Counted from the first letter of the stretch, positions 34,715 to 48,151 are shown. The stretch: DNA of 64,000 bases from Capitulum mitella (GCA_030062745.1 CP099839.1:7487115-7551114), one strand, 5' to 3'. A program made the numbers and translations. Notes: generated from the letters alone by a model not told the origin.

Positions 34715-34955
34715 TTACGCATGGGTGTCGCCAGTTATGTCAGTGGCCTACGAACTTCTATGACCTTTTGGGTGAACGTCACCTTAGGTCAAAATCCTAA
34801 AGTGAGGCCACTGACCTATTCTGCCTTTCAGTATATCGGAGGTGTCATGAAGCAATCGGAAGTGCTGATTTACATATTAGCGGTAGTCTCAGTCCCTGCT
34901 CATTTTCCTACGTCGTCCTGGGACCCTCAAAACCATCCTATAAGTTGTTAAAAAA
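34715..34955 (+). repeat. Interspersed repeat containing CACCTTAGGTCAAAAT, copy 2
   Basis: The counterpart of 30866-31110, with the same block order. Boundaries are approximate and no termini or target duplication were identified. Confidence 0.55.
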
Positions 34956-34959
34956 AAAT

Positions 34960-37900
34960 AGGATCCAATGGGAAACAGAATACATTGTACGACCTTTGTA
35001 GTCGTCTGTAAGGTTGCGATATCAGGCAATTGCGAAGTGCTTGGGACATTCAGACGTCCGTATATCCATGGCAGCTGGTTTGGTCCACAGCATCCGTAGC
35101 ATTATGGTTGCATTGGAATATGAACAATTTGCGCCTCTAATACCAATCCCGGAGGATGCTGTTCACGTATTGGGTGATGAGCGTTTTCAGTGGAAGAGGA
35201 GGCTTATGGATTGAATGGCGTTAAACTTTGGTAATACGTGGTCCAGCGGAGCCGGCCGCTCAATTTGATTTGTTTCAGGTAGGTGAAGTAAGACTCACTC
35301 AGCCTACGCCTCGCCTGTAAATGTTGTCTGACGGATGTATCTCACCCCGTTGTTTTGCTTCAAAACAAATGGATAGTTACAGATCTTTGCAGCATTTTGC
35401 ACGTCAAGGAGTATGCAGGTTGACCTGTGGCCTTGATCTGTGGCCACTGTTTGCTACCCTTACCGAGCAGTGTAAAAAATACCGTGGCCAAAAAAATAAC
35501 GTGAAAGGGCGAAAACTTCATTCCAGAAGTTATGTGGACAAACAAAATTGCACGTTCGAGTAGTGAAAGGTCCACAGTTCGATGTCACGATCCTGTGGAG
35601 CTCTTGGCCTCTCCTAAACGTTACGGCCAAGGCGGTCCGCCCATTGCGAGTTGTCTATTTGAACCCAGATTCAGTTGGCCTCCGCCTCATTCGTCCAAAA
35701 GATGGGTCTGGTGCCAACGCTTATGTCGAACCAGACCAAAATTCCTCGTTCTTGTTCATCAAGCTGGGTTTTGTTTACCGAGGTTGCTTAAAATCGGAGA
35801 AACTGAGTTTTCATATGCGTGAGTGAAGGCGCGCCTAATATGGTCTGCTGTGGTCGTCTTTCCGTAAATGGCCTTGGTTGGTCTCCAAGGTGTCGATGAA
35901 AACGTTTTCACTGCTCCTTTTCCGAAAAAAATTCTGGGAGTTTTAGAACATGTAAACAGTTAAAACCCGATCTGGTATTCATCCTCCTACACAACGCAAT
36001 ACGGATTTTCGCAAGCCATTGTGCGCACGCGTTCATTAGCCGGCAACCGTTCGTGATGTCACGCAACACCTGTACAGTAGACCCAGTCGAACAGGAAACA
36101 CCAGAAGCCCTTGGAAGTCACTTTAAACCCTCCTGATCGTAAATTTCTGGCACATTACGAACATTACGGATTGGCTTCTCGAACTGCAGGCTACAGTTTG
36201 GTTATCACAGATCAAAACACTTGTTAAGGTGCAACATTCCCGTTAAAGATAGTGCTGAATGAACTACGTTTTTTTCATGCGCAACCACGCGCGTGCCAGT
36301 AACAGTCAAGGAATTGAGGATATCACGGACAACATTCCATCAGTGATTTTCAGATCCAACTTTTCATAAAATTTCGCTCGAGTACAAGAATGGCTACCTA
36401 GCGTTATCCTTTCAGTCAACGTACATACTCTCGCAGTTTATCCATGATTTCTTGTCACTTTATCGTTACCGGAAGCGAACTTCAACCAGTCAGTTTTCCG
36501 ACATGTCAACAGTATGGCGTTGTTAACTGTAACATACGTACTGAACAGACAGGACATTGCCCAAGTTATGTAAATGTAATTTATTGTTTTCTGGTTTGCA
36601 CCACAAAAACCACATGCCTCAGAGAACATCCTGAATTGCCTAATTGATAATGCGGCTTTACGGCGCGCCAGACGAGGACACCGGGTCCTTAGCCGCCGAT
36701 CGATGCCCTCTGGTTCCGATTCTACGAACGCCGGTGATATCAGTGGCCTAACGGACGGGCCGCAATTTATTGGACAGGCCAAGTGATCACAGAGTTCGGC
36801 ACGTGTTACACCTCGGACAGACGCGAGACCGCCGTGACCGGAAATCCATCACGGCAGGAGACGTCACCTCTGGCGGCGGCGCTTCATCCGGACCCAGGAC
36901 GCCACCTGGCGGTGATCACTGCTGGCGGCGCGCTGCTGCATCCGACACGTAGAAAACAAGGCATTTATCACGGCGGGAAATTTACACCGAGACATTAACG
37001 CGAACGTCTGCTGTGAACTGAACGGTAGGGTTCCACGTTTCACAGGGTTCGTGCTGAATGCATAATGGCTTGTATTCCGCATGTTTGAACGTCGACAACC
37101 TTGCCTCTCATGATGGGCGTTTGGCAGATTAGAAGTTGAATATTTTCTTCCGTCCAAACGGTCCAAACGTGTTCACGGCCGTCTGTTGTAAAAAAGTAGG
37201 TATATCAAAGGAAGCTTTGTGAACTAACCGTGATCGTTAATTATCTAAAATTGTGCACTAATGCATTATCATTTGCCCTGTTTACTTTAACACTCATGTG
37301 CTTTTGAATAAATCCCAGTTCAAACCCTTATACGGTAAACCTCGCGATCAGGGCGGCGTTATCAGGTCGCATCTGCTTGGCTCCGATGGCGAAGCAGATC
37401 AATGACGAACACTGATAGGAAGAAAAGATTGAGATAAAATAACGGGGAGTGCTGTGACCCGATGCAATTCTTCAGGTAATTTAGAAACCATTATATGAAA
37501 CGTAATCGAATTATACGTACATGGAAGGGAACTCTTGTTACTCATTATAAGGAGGGGGACAAAGAAAAGACGTAAATGGCATTTAAAATTCGTCTTAAGC
37601 ATGCTTTCTGGTAACATGTAGGCTACCTGCGTCCAATGAGCTCCAGATCTGCGATAACTGATCCGGATCATCGATCACTTCTAAAAGTAGCTAATGAACG
37701 AAATGCCAAGGATCATTAGGAAACTTAATGGCATCAAATCCGACCGCGAGTCCGGCCCGACAGGGTATGGGGTGGCCGCCAGGCTCGAGTTAGACAAGAC
37801 GAGAAGTTCATGTATTTTGAAAGTGCGCCGCCGGGGATGCTTTGATGGCTAAATACGTTCACTTGAATGAATTATTTAACAGGAGTTGAATTTCCTTTTA

Positions 37901-38105
37901 AAGGGATGTCAAATTTTTACAAATAAACTCAGTTGGTGTGAAAAATGTTGCTGATACCGCCTTCAGTGTTCATTTTCCTGAAACATGTATGGAAGCTTCG
38001 GCAAAAAAAACATATTATCTGATGAACGCACCTCTGTGAATGTCTCTGTGCGTTTCCGTATGTGTTTGTGCCGATAAACCGTGCTTCTTTCGGATTTTCG
38101 GATTT
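34960..38105. other. No gene recognised
   Basis: Mixed sequence. A GC-richer section at about 36660-36950 has frames on both strands without domains and contains GGGCCGCAATTTATTGG. Elsewhere it is AT-rich with only short frames. Confidence 0.3.
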
Positions 38106-38107
38106 AT

Positions 38108-38163
38108 GATGATGATGATGATGATGATGACGATTACTAATATTATTATTATTATTATTATTT
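38108..38163. repeat. Compound microsatellite (GAT)n-(TTA)n
   Basis: About seven GAT units are followed, after a short interruption, by about eight ATT units. Confidence 0.9.
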
Positions 38164-38770
38164 TATTTACTTTTTCATCATGAATATATTGCTGGCCATA
38201 TACATTTACAAATTTCAGATATTTCAAATTAGAGGAACAACTGGGCCTGTCGGACCAAAACTCTAAGAAGGAAAATCTGCGGGACGTTTTGTATGAAACT
38301 GTGACATCGTTCCACTGCTGAAAGTTGGATCGTCATGTATTCTGTGCTGGATCAGCAGTGCTCGCTGTTCAAAGAGAATATTCCATCTCGGTCGACTCGC
38401 CATAAACATATTTTATTTGGCCCGAACAATGCCGGCGATAAAATTTTTCGTGATCTATGTTCTGAAAAATGTTTGAAATATTCGAAAAATGTAATTAATG
38501 AAAAAGTAACTTATTCCATAGTCATCTGCTAATATGACGCAATACGGTGTGCACAGCCCAGCAAACGCAAGTGTTCATTGGTCTGTCCCAAGGGTAAGAC
38601 GACACGCAACTGCTGTAAATTGAATACGACTGGAAAGGTTGAATCTCTGAAAGTGTACGTTTTGAAGCAAATTATATTAAAAACTGGTTTCTAATACTGC
38701 GTTCTACAATATGGCCATCTCAGTTCAACATACGTGTTAACACTCATTTGGGGTGGCCGGTCACATAGAA

Positions 38771-38882
38771 CGAGTAGGTGATCGGGTGGGGTCAGTTTGA
38801 TCCATAGAAGACCTCAACAATGAACGGGTAGGTGATCGGGTGAGTGGGGTCAGTTTGATCCCTATAAGACCTGAAGAATTAA
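38771..38882 (+). repeat. Two-copy tandem repeat of ~54 bp
   Basis: C(G)GAGTAGGTGATCGGGTG..GGGGTCAGTTTGATCC..TA.AAGACCT occurs at 38771 and again at 38825. The second copy has a 4-base insertion. Confidence 0.85.
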
Positions 38883-38889
38883 CGGAGCT

Positions 38890-40295
38890 AGATTAACGGG
38901 CCAGCGTATTTATAGGATAGATGCAGCCCATGAAGAACACTTGCGTAGAAGTCTGATGTGTCTAGAGTGTAGCCTTTAGTGTCAAATGAGGTCAAAGATG
39001 GTCAAATTCAGTGCGGCTTAACAGACTTTCGCTTGTGCTGCGAAAATCGATGGTCATAGCGCTAAAATGTGTCGAGAAATTTATGTACGGTGCACATGGC
39101 TACAACAGATGTGATATAATTTGTGACGCTCGAGTCAGTACTTATGCTTAAAGTATTACTTCAGCCCAGTTTAAGCCCATGGCTTTAATTTCACGAAGCG
39201 TCAAGCGCCTTTTTCGCGCCTTCGCCTGAATTTCTGACTGAGTTCGAAATTGGCACCCATAGCTTTCTCATCCCTCGAATGTCTGCATCAAAAGTCGCCC
39301 AAGGTTATCGGAGGTCAACCTACGACAGTTACCGAAAACGACCTCAAAAGGTGAAAATCGCGAAAATGTGCTTCCCAGAGCCAAATACCGCCTTCCGGCA
39401 CAATTATGCCGTTAAATCAAGCATTTGGCAGCGGTAAATAGAACCTTTACTTCGTCCTTCGGTTTCCTCACCATACTTCGTGTGCGTGGCACGGAATGCT
39501 TGACGGCGGGCAAGACCCATCTGATCCATTTCTTCCTGGCACCTAATTGTTCCAACGTAACTAAGTAATTTTAGCGCTGAATTTGAAAGCAATGTTAAAA
39601 CAGCACCCTGGAAAGCGGGTTTTGCAGACAAAGGTGTATCAAAGTCATTCCAGTGTCCAGTGGCATGAGATGACCTAGAAAAGGTCAGAACCACAGGAAT
39701 GTGGTTCCTGCCATCCCTGACATTGTTTTATACCATTTAAGCCTTGAATAAGGCAATGAATAAGAAACTGGCGACGTTTTATTGCTCGGCCTCTACAGGA
39801 ATGGGTACGCCCGAGAACATTTTTCATCACCTCTCAGTGACCTGGCCTGATGTTGGCCTGAAACGTGGAACGCCGGTAAACGACAGTGTGCCTTTTTTGT
39901 TCGTTCTGATGTTTGGGCTGATCTGACTGGAACAAAAGTGTTATGGTCGGAGCTAGTTTTGGGCTTTGGGTTTTGACCTCCCCTCAGATCAACTGCGTTA
40001 TTTCCGTTTTAAATTGCTATTTGTGCACTCATACAAAGACTGCAAATTTGTCTCGAAAATTATTTGTGGTAGCGGTTTGCAGTTTGCCTTAAAAACGGTC
40101 ATTTCTGAAAACCATGAAAGCCTTCACTCCACTCTAACTCTGTCACCTTGGAAGGCCATGGCAATTTTTTAAAGCCACAAGATCCAGTACACAATTTTGT
40201 ACAGGTGTCCAAAACTTGATGAGGCTGCGCCGCAACACTTGGAACCTATGTTGGGAAAACCTCCGGGAGGTCAAGCTAGCCACCAACCAAGCGTA
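38890..40295. other. No gene recognised
   Basis: AT-rich with short frames. It contains scattered TGACCT half-sites (for example near 39315, 39345 and 39840) and may include further decayed repeats. Confidence 0.3.
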
Positions 40296-41395
40296 TGTTA
40301 ACCATTTTCGTCTTTCAGAAGGGGTTTAAAAGCCTTTGGGCATTTCCAAAGTTTTGAAGCGACTGCGTGAAAAGTGGCCAGTTTTCGTTTTCATTGTTAT
40401 ACGTACCTTGCCAAATTTTCATAATTTTATTCAGACCAAGAGCACAGCCAGGCCAAGTTTTTGGGAGGCACCTCATGCCATTTTTGGCACTGCTGAAGGT
40501 AAAAAATAGCTTCCAAAAATGAAGTTTTTAAGATAGAACCTACAACTTAACATGAGTGCATAGTTGAATAGGCAGACAAACGCAGAAAAAATATTTTTGC
40601 TGGCCTGAGGTCGCTTCACACGGTCAGTTCGAGATTTGGTTGCAAGGGAATATTTCTTTACGTTTTTTCAAAATTGTAAATTTGGAGCACATACCACGCA
40701 AGAAAGTGTATTCAATTTGTGTTTCAAGTTCCATGTCGATGTCAGGTAAGGTTACGGAGCTATGACCTAAAATGCTCTATTGCGCACAGATATCAAGGGA
40801 TCAGAAAAAAAGAACGCTTCAGCATTCTTTCAAATATTTCTTCTTCTTTCCCCCTCTCTCTTCTCGATTCTCAATATCAACTCTATTGTTAACTCGTCTC
40901 AACTCAACAACAAATTCAACTTAGTTCAGCAAAATGGACAAATCGGATTATTGGAATCGTTTCAAAACTCTGTGAAATGGACCCAAGGCCATTCCATGTG
41001 ACTCTGAGGTCATCTGAGATCATATAAGGTCAAAGTTAGTATGCTGACCCGATGAACATGCCACCAGTTCCCTTCTTCATACGAGTGGCGTCATCTATGC
41101 CAACGGTATACAAACAATGTAATAGGATTTGTTCTTTTCAAGTATAAAATTACTAGTGGAAGCTTCAAAAAGGTTTCAGCTTTTACCCCAGTTCACTTCT
41201 CAAGAATCTGCCACATTGGAAACTCTGGGAATAATCATTAGTTTTCTCAAAATTTCAAACGTATGGTCTAGAGAAACCGTTCCGTCGATAAACTCTCGAT
41301 TTATGCCAGTGGCATCAAAACCGGTCCACAAACCTCGGAGCTATAACAAGTTAAAATATGCCCCTCTTTCTAACTTTTCTCCGTCCGTATCTACC

Positions 41396-43907
41396 AGTGT
41401 CCGGACAAAATGGCAAATGTAAAAATGGCGAATGCCTTTTTGGTGAACGCCGGATGACGAATGCTGAATGGTTACATGGAAAAGGCGACACGTTAAAATG
41501 GCGAACGGCGAACTGATGACATGTTAAAATGGTGGCATTCCAAAATGGCGAATGGCCAAATGGCGAACGGCGAAATGACAAGTAAAAAATGCGACATAGC
41601 AAAATGGCGGGCGGCAAAATGGCGACACGTACAACAGCGACATGCCAAGATGGCGGATTAGATGGCGAATGGTTAAATGGCAAACGATAAAACGACTACA
41701 GGTAAAAAAACGGAATACCAAAATGGGGAAGGGAAAAATGCGAAAGACAAAATGACGACATTTCTATAGCCGAATGGCTTACCTAAGTGAGTCTGGGTTA
41801 ATATTAATGTCAAGCAGACCTTGTTACCTGTACCTTAACCCTATTCCCGGAGGGCTAGACGGTATGGTCGATTCCCGGCAGGGGGGCGGATTCGGCCCCC
41901 CTGAGATCTCGAGAACTACTTGTCCGATTTCATCACAACAAACGGCAAACGATTTGCCATGACGTAAACAACATTTTTATAAAAAGAAATTTTCAAAATT
42001 TTGAAATGTGTGGATACGGGGGGCAAAAATGTCAAATTAAGGGGTATTTTGGACTTCTTATAACTCTGTTGTTTTTCGACCGATTTCAATGAAACTGGCA
42101 TGAATCGACAGATTATGGATAGGGCTTTTACCATGGGTACAACAATCTGAAATTTTGTGAAATTCATGGGCGTTCAAAGGGCTTCAAAAAAGGAGGATTA
42201 GTTTTCTAGCAACTGAATGAACAAAAGAGGCAAAACACTTTCTTGGGTTCTGCTAGTCATGTTATGCTAAAGAAGTACAAATCGCATTCCAATGTTTGTA
42301 TAATGTTAGCATAAGCGGTGCCAGGGACATGAAAAAGGGGAAACTGTCATGGTCAAACGTTCTTCAGATCAACTTGTGACATTTGACTTTAAATGACCTC
42401 CAGTGACCTTTGGGTCGTTTGGAATGACCTCGTGTGCATTTAATATTATCTGTGAACGTTTTCAATCATTTGAATTCACTCTATTTTAAAAATTTCATTT
42501 TATGGCTATTGCGATATAGGGTACGCGCACTGACATTTGAGGTCATAGCTCCGTGACCCGACCTGATATCAAGCTGAAACTTGGTACACAAGTAGAGGGC
42601 ACCGTTCTACGTCATATGTATTCCGGGTTTGGCATTTGACAACGGCGCCGAAATTATCGCAAAAAACAAATTTTGACTTTTGACCTTGACCTGACCTTGC
42701 AAAGTGACCTCAGATGAACAAAATTACATATGCACATTGTCCAACTATTATACAGCCATATAAAGTTTTAAGTGCTTTCTTAAAAACTCTGTTTTTGGCA
42801 GGCATTTTTCATTTACCCTCAACAAGGCCAAAAATGGCATGAGGTGCCTCCCAAAAGCGTTGCCTGACTCCGCCCCTGAGCGAAAAAGGATTTTGAAATT
42901 TTGTCAAGGCACGTAGAAAGAACAGTTAGGAAAAGTAACCAAGTTTCGTGAAGCTGCATTAAAAAGCGTGGAATTGGCAAGCAAAAAACCCGAGGGGGGC
43001 GGATTCAGCCCCCTGCCGGGAATAGGGTTAAACCCAAAGTCCTGTGGTGCAACTCATTGACGGACGGTCCTCGTTGCGGAAAGCCTGAAGAGGCTGTTCG
43101 TGGGTATCGGCAATGCGTAAGAGTGTACTGCAGCAGTCTCGACCGTCCGGACCGGATAGAATGCCACAGCTCCGTGGTCCCCTGGCGTGACGGGCAAGAG
43201 CGAGAGGGGTGGGGGAGGACGGACAGTGTTGAGGACGCTTTCATGCCATGCTACGAACCTGTCACGTGACACAGGCCAACGCACATGATGCTCTTTTGAG
43301 TGAGAGGGATGGATTGTGACGAGGGCTATCGATTGCCGTTCGATTTTGTTTCCGGCTCCATCGCTAGATGCTGAGAAGATAAGCTGAGGATGTCGTAGGC
43401 AACTTCAAACTAAGTACCTCATGCCCTGGGGATAAGATTAAACATTTGGGCCCCACGGCACCGAGTTCGAGTCCCGGAGGAGGTTCATTGTTATATAGTG
43501 GTCAGCTGGCAACTCACTAGAGGGCTGTCCTGGGGCGGCCCTGTCGGTTTATCCATTTATCGGCCGTTTCGCCGTACATCCGTTCGGCATTTTTGCATGT
43601 TGACTTTTTACAAGCTGCCATTTGGCCGTTCGCCATTTTGGTATGTCGCCTTTTGATGCGTCGCCATTACGCCATTCGCTATTTAACCGTTCGCCATTTC
43701 GACATGTCTTTTTGATGCGTCGCCATTTGGCCATTTGCCATTTAGCCGTTCGCCATTTTGGCACTTCGCCATTTTTACATGTCACCATTTGGCCATTCGC
43801 CATATGGCAGTTCGTCATTTTAGCATGTCGCCATTTTTACATGTCACCGTTTAGCGTTCGCCATCTAGCATTCGCCAAAAATGCATTCGCCATTTTACGC
43901 TAGTACC
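41396..43907. mobile_element. Foldback-like element, large copy, inserted in a TTAA element
   Basis: The left arm (41396 to about 41765) is an array of ATGGCGAA/AAAATGGCGAC motifs starting AGTGTCCGGACAAAATGG. The right arm (about 43549-43907) is the inverted array ending CATTTTACGCTAGTACC. The ends match those of the 5537-5801 element. The flanking 9-mers GTATCTACC (41387-41395) and GCATCTACC (43908-43916) differ at one base. The host TTAA element has a matching GTATCCAC site in uninterrupted copies, which supports a true target duplication. The loop (about 41766-43548) holds a TTAA element (41835-43031) plus about 0.5 kb of other sequence, including a tRNA box-B-like GAGTTCGAGTCCC at about 43462-43474. 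No open frame of a transposase was recognised. Confidence 0.78.
41835..43031 (+). mobile_element. piggyBac-like non-autonomous element with perfect 16-bp ends (best copy)
   Basis: The 1197-bp copy begins TTAACCCTATTCCCGG at 41835 and ends with its exact reverse complement, CCGGGAATAGGGTTAA, at 43031. TTAA is the target site duplicated by piggyBac transposases, and CCC next to it is typical of that superfamily. Subterminally both ends have GGGGGGCGGATTC(G/A)GCCCCC, a small palindrome. The interior has conserved blocks: GAGATCTCGAGAACTAC, TTATAACTC, GGTCATAGCTCCGTGACC, GACCTTGACCTGACCTTG and GAGGTGCCTCCCAAAA. It has many TGACCT half-sites and no intact frame. It lies in the loop of the large Foldback-like element. 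Confidence 0.85.
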
Positions 43908-44691
43908 GCATCTACCCATTACGAGACCTGCTTTTTACAGAGATGTAGTTTACGTCATGGCGAATTGGTCACCGTTTGTTGCGATCAAATCGAACGGGTA
44001 GTTCTTGAGATCTCAGAGTGGGCGGCCGAATGAGCCCACCCTCCACCTCCACCCTCGCATACGGGAACGCCACCTAGCGCTAGGGGCAGGGGAAAAGATT
44101 TAAGGTGGAAGATTTCGTTTAAAGTGGAAAAGTTGAAGATAATAAATTGAGTGGAAAAGAAAAGCATTCGATTTGGCATTGATCTGAAAGATATCGCAAG
44201 ATCTTTTCAGACGCCTCGGTTCCTGACTTTCGACCTGAACGAAGGCAAAAACAAAGTCCGTTCTCGTCCAGTAGAAGGGTCGCTTCATTGATTCGAGCGG
44301 AAGAGAACCTTTGTTATTTAATGCCCAAACGGCTCCTGACCGGCCTCGTCTTCGCTGGTGTCTCTGCTGTCCGCGCAATTTGTTCTCCCCGTCTGCTTTT
44401 TGCTGGGCCCAGCGTAGCGTCGGCGCGGCTCAAATCTGCTCCTGTGGCTTATCAAGTTTTTTTTTTGACCGAGGACGATCAATTTTCGAACGGCGAAAAG
44501 ACTAAAGGACCGGACGATAAATCGGGGAGGCATTGGAGTGAAGAGCAAAGAGAGCTGAGCGGGCGCTCGCCTCTGCTGCCCGCACAGCGGAATGTTGATA
44601 GGTCTTTCTTCGGTGTTCACCGATGACAGAATTGATGTGCGGTCTGGGTTGTTTTTCACTATTGCAGGTTGTGTGAAATGTACATACAAGA

Positions 44692-45908
44692 TTAATCGTA
44701 TTCCCAGCAGGGGTGTTAAATCCGCCCCTCTCGGGTTTTCTCCCGCCTATTCCAGGGTTTTCGATACACCTTCACGACACCTGACCACTTTCCTACCAGT
44801 TCTTTGTGCGTACTGAGTCAAAATGCAAAATCGTATTTTGCTAAGGGGTGGAGCCAGGCTACGTTTTATAGAGACATTTCAGGCCATTTTTGTCCTTTTG
44901 AAGGCAAATGAAAAATGGCTATCAAAAAAGGTTTTCAAATAAAACTTAAGACTTTGTATGAGTATATAGGTAAATAGCTGTGCAAGCATATGATAATGGT
45001 TTTGTTAATCTCAGGTCAGTTCAGAGGGTCAAGTCCAAGTCAATTCAAACTTTGCTTTCATGATAGTAATTTTGGCTCTAATTTTCTAAGTGCACAACCA
45101 GGAATATGCATGACTAAGGAAAAAGCCCTCTACTTGTTTACCAGGTTTCAGGTTTGATATCAGGTCAGGTCACGAAGCTATGACTTAAAAACGTTAGTGC
45201 GTCTACCCCATGCCACGGCAGCCATGAACTAGAATTTTATAAATAGAGTCAATTCAAGTGATTTAAAACGTTTCCAGACAATATGAAATGCATTCAAATT
45301 CCTTTCATGTGACTCTGAGGTTATCGAAGGCCATTAAAGGTCAAAAGGCGTGAGCTGACCTCATGAGTATGTATACATAACAGTTTTCTTTTTTCATGTC
45401 CCTGGCGCCGCCGACGCTAACGTTATGCAAACAGTGTCATGCGATTTGTATTTTTTCAGTATGAGATGCCTAGTGAAAGCTAAAAATGTGTTTGTAACTT
45501 TTTTGTTACTGCATTGTTTGATTAATCCTCCCATTTTCGAAGCCCTTGCGAACGGCTATGAATTTCCCAAAATTTAAACGTATGGGCCAACAGTAAAAGC
45601 CCCGTCTATGAGCTCTCGATTCATGCCAATCGCATCGAAATCGGTCCATAAACAGCAAAGTTATAACAAGTCAAAAAATATTTCCCATTTTGGCTTTTTG
45701 CCGAGTCCCAGCCCGAGACCCATACCGCACCCAGCCTTTTCAAGATTTTGCACCTTCTTTTTTGCAAAAATGCGGCTTACGTCATGGAAAGCGGATTGCC
45801 ATTTGTTGCGATGAAATCGGATGTTTAGTTCTGGAGGTCGGGGGAGGGCGAAACCGCTTCCCTGCCGGGAATCGGCCACACCGTGTAACCCTCCGGGAAC
45901 CGAGCTAA
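44692..45908 (-). mobile_element. piggyBac-like non-autonomous element, minus orientation
   Basis: This is the reverse complement of the 41835-43031 type. It starts TTAATCGTATTCCC(A)GC at 44692 and ends CCTCCGGGAACCGAGCTAA at about 45908, so the right TTAA has mutated. Shared internal blocks include GGGTGGAGCCAGGC, GAAGCTATGACTTAAAA, CATGTCCCTGGCGCCG, AGTTATAACAAG, and TTTACGTCATGG-like text near 45778. Its interior still aligns in order with the best copy. No coding sequence. Confidence 0.75.
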
Positions 45909-45911
45909 TGA

Positions 45912-48095
45912 ATAACGTTAAGCCACGGCGCTCGAAGCGAGTGTTGTGGGACTTCGCGGCGCGCGACTAAGTATCACATCAACTTGTTTTGTTAAAAGGA
46001 GCCTTCGCTATCAACTTCGCCTTTAGAATACTGCATAGGCAAAGGACCTTTAAAAAAATGTATATTTACAAAGTTTATACTGGACATTGAAGAAAAGTTG
46101 GGAGCTAGGGACTTTGGCCTGCTTGTGCCCTCTAACATTCATTACTGGGTGATAAGCACCAAAGCAAATGTCTATCACAGTTGTTTGATGGTTTTCTCAG
46201 ATCAGGTTTCCATTTTCAGCAGCACTTGACCGAGGACAGAAACTTCGAAAAAAAAATGATGGGAACTCTGAAAAGACCAAAATTACTTCGATTACAAAAC
46301 ATCAGGTATGAAGAATATGGACAATCATACACCCCACGCCGATTTCGCCTATGCTTTTACGACATAAGCAAAACCTGATTATGTAAAAATTACTAGCCAG
46401 CCCTCCGTGCTTCTACATGACATGTTTTCCTAGATTCCGAAAATCTCGAAGCTACCGGCGGGTTAACTCCCCCAAGTCTGACGTAAAAACACATGAAAGG
46501 CAAGGTGAATGTAGGCTGATTTAAGCCACGTCATGAAGTTGACATCGGCTTGATTTGAACATTGAAAAGTTTGTCTTTTCGTTTTCAAAATACAGTGACT
46601 TTAACACGGAATGCGAAGAGAGGCGTCTCAGTTCTTGAACGCACGCCTGCCGAGGTGGTTCGATGTGAGGAGTTTGGGAGGTGGGCATCGGGGTCCAGGC
46701 AAATCCAGACACCGAGCAGCACGTCACGTTTCCCCGAGACCGACAGTATCGATCGGTTGGCGCGGTGCCGCTTCTTGCGGTGGTAATGCGTGGCAGTCCA
46801 ACGTCGTCTCGAAACACTGCTAGCGTGAAACTTCCGCTTGTGTACTTCAAAACTCGTTAGTAGCAAGATCGTTGGGTAAGCAGAAGGCAGTGTTGATGTC
46901 GACTCTGATTTTAACGCAGTCTTCCTTAAAAATTTGGGGTTGAATGGATACATCCAAAAGAACTCAGTTATGCGGCGTGCTGGAGCTGTTTGTTTAAACG
47001 TGACTGGACGCCGTTGGATCATTTTTTGCACGTCATATTTGTACTTGGGGGTTTCGGTTTTTGTGGTTTTGAGTTCGTCAACATTAAATGTCAAAATCAT
47101 TTTGGACACCGGTACAGCCTATCCACCTTGTCCAGCACCTGATAAAGGGACTGAAGGGGAAGAAGTGCCTTGTCTCCTGTGGTACCCATGAGGTACTTCC
47201 GGCATCTGTGATTGGAAATGTAAACAGGTGAAAGCGCGGTTTCACTGGGCTGTTTTCGACTTTTCCTGCAAGTACTTGTACGGTTAATACATGCTTCTCA
47301 AAAAGTTTCATTTTGAACTTGTATCAGTCCTTCAACTTTGTTAACTTCTGCAAAATCTTCGTCTAATTACGGCGCAATGAATCACAAATGCTTTATCAAC
47401 AATGCATGGGTATTAGCTGAGTCATATTAACTGAGTCATCACGTGACGCGGTACATCTGTGTAGATTGGATGCAGAAGAGCTGGTTGGTGCATTACTTCA
47501 TCTCGCATCCCCGGCCGTTCCGACCCACCCAAGTACAAAACGTCCCCGAGGAGTTGGGTAAAAGGTAATCCTGACTGCATGCTGTGGCAACTGCGTCTGC
47601 AACCTCAGCTTTTCGGCATCAGCTTCGTTAGTTATCTATAGGTTATATGTATATGTTACCCTACTCATCAAATGCAGCGCAGACTGCAACATACGCCATC
47701 ACTCTGAGAACCTTTGTGTCGTGACCCGTTGAGCACTCACAGTCACTCGAGGGCAGTCAGCTGATTACTCCCCTAAAACCAACACGGGACTAGCGGAAAA
47801 CCGTGAAACCATACTCGGCCAGGGTATCGTCTTAGTTTTTGGTAGCTTGTAAGCCTGGTACTGGGGTGGATTTGCATTGGCTTAAGTAAAACAGGAAATG
47901 CTTGGTTAGTATTACCGTAGTATTCACTAAGTTTGTTAGATACTTTGAGTTGCGTTTTGCCTTACCTTGTTGGTTTTTCTAACACTGAATGACCGTGACC
48001 TGATAACATACAGATACGAAATTTTCAAGTGAATGCAAAAGTGGTAGGAACTCAGTTGCTAAGTTTTCAGAATATCGACTTGGTAATTCTGACGC
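45912..48095. other. No gene recognised
   Basis: Frames at 46521-47191 on both strands reach 174 codons without a recognisable domain. Composition is ordinary. Part of the right side may belong to the decayed element whose end is at 48151. Confidence 0.3.
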
Positions 48096-48097
48096 AA

Positions 48098-48151
48098 TTG
48101 TAAAAACCCCGGGAGGGTTGAGTCGACTCCCCTCGTGTTGCAGGGGTTAAA
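48098..48151 (+). mobile_element. Right end of another TTAA-type element (relic)
   Basis: GTAAAAACCCCGGGAGGGTTGAG..CTCCCC..GCAGGGGTTAA matches the layout of the right terminus at 42985-43031 (AAAAAACCCGAGGGGGGCGGATTC..CCCCC..GGGTTAA). The left end was not found. Confidence 0.4.

Larger units (their letters stand above)
40298..44103 (-). mobile_element. TTAA-flanked element, minus orientation, split by a Foldback-like insertion
   Basis: Two halves (40298 to about 41395 and about 43908-44103) are collinear with the reverse complement of the copy at 41835-43031. Landmarks are TTTTTGGGAGGCACCTCATGCC (about 40458), GGAGCTATGACCTAAAA (about 40757), CGGAGCTATAACAAG (about 41336), then after the gap TTTACGTCATGGC and TCTTGAGATCTCAG. 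TTAA tetranucleotides lie at 40298-40301 and 44100-44103, where the ends are expected, but the subterminal sequence is decayed. The break coincides exactly with the Foldback target duplication, so this is the oldest layer of the nest. No coding sequence is present. Confidence 0.7.

Noticed and set aside
30866..34955. Interpretation of the 30.9- and 34.7-kb repeats as long flanking repeats of the hAT element
   Set aside because: They are direct, not inverted, and lie outside the 8-bp target duplications that mark the true ends of the element.
43381..43500. Possible tRNA gene around GAGTTCGAGTCCC (43462-43474)
   Set aside because: Only a box-B-like motif is present; no acceptor stem or anticodon arm could be folded by eye, so it is at most a tRNA-derived fragment in the Foldback loop.
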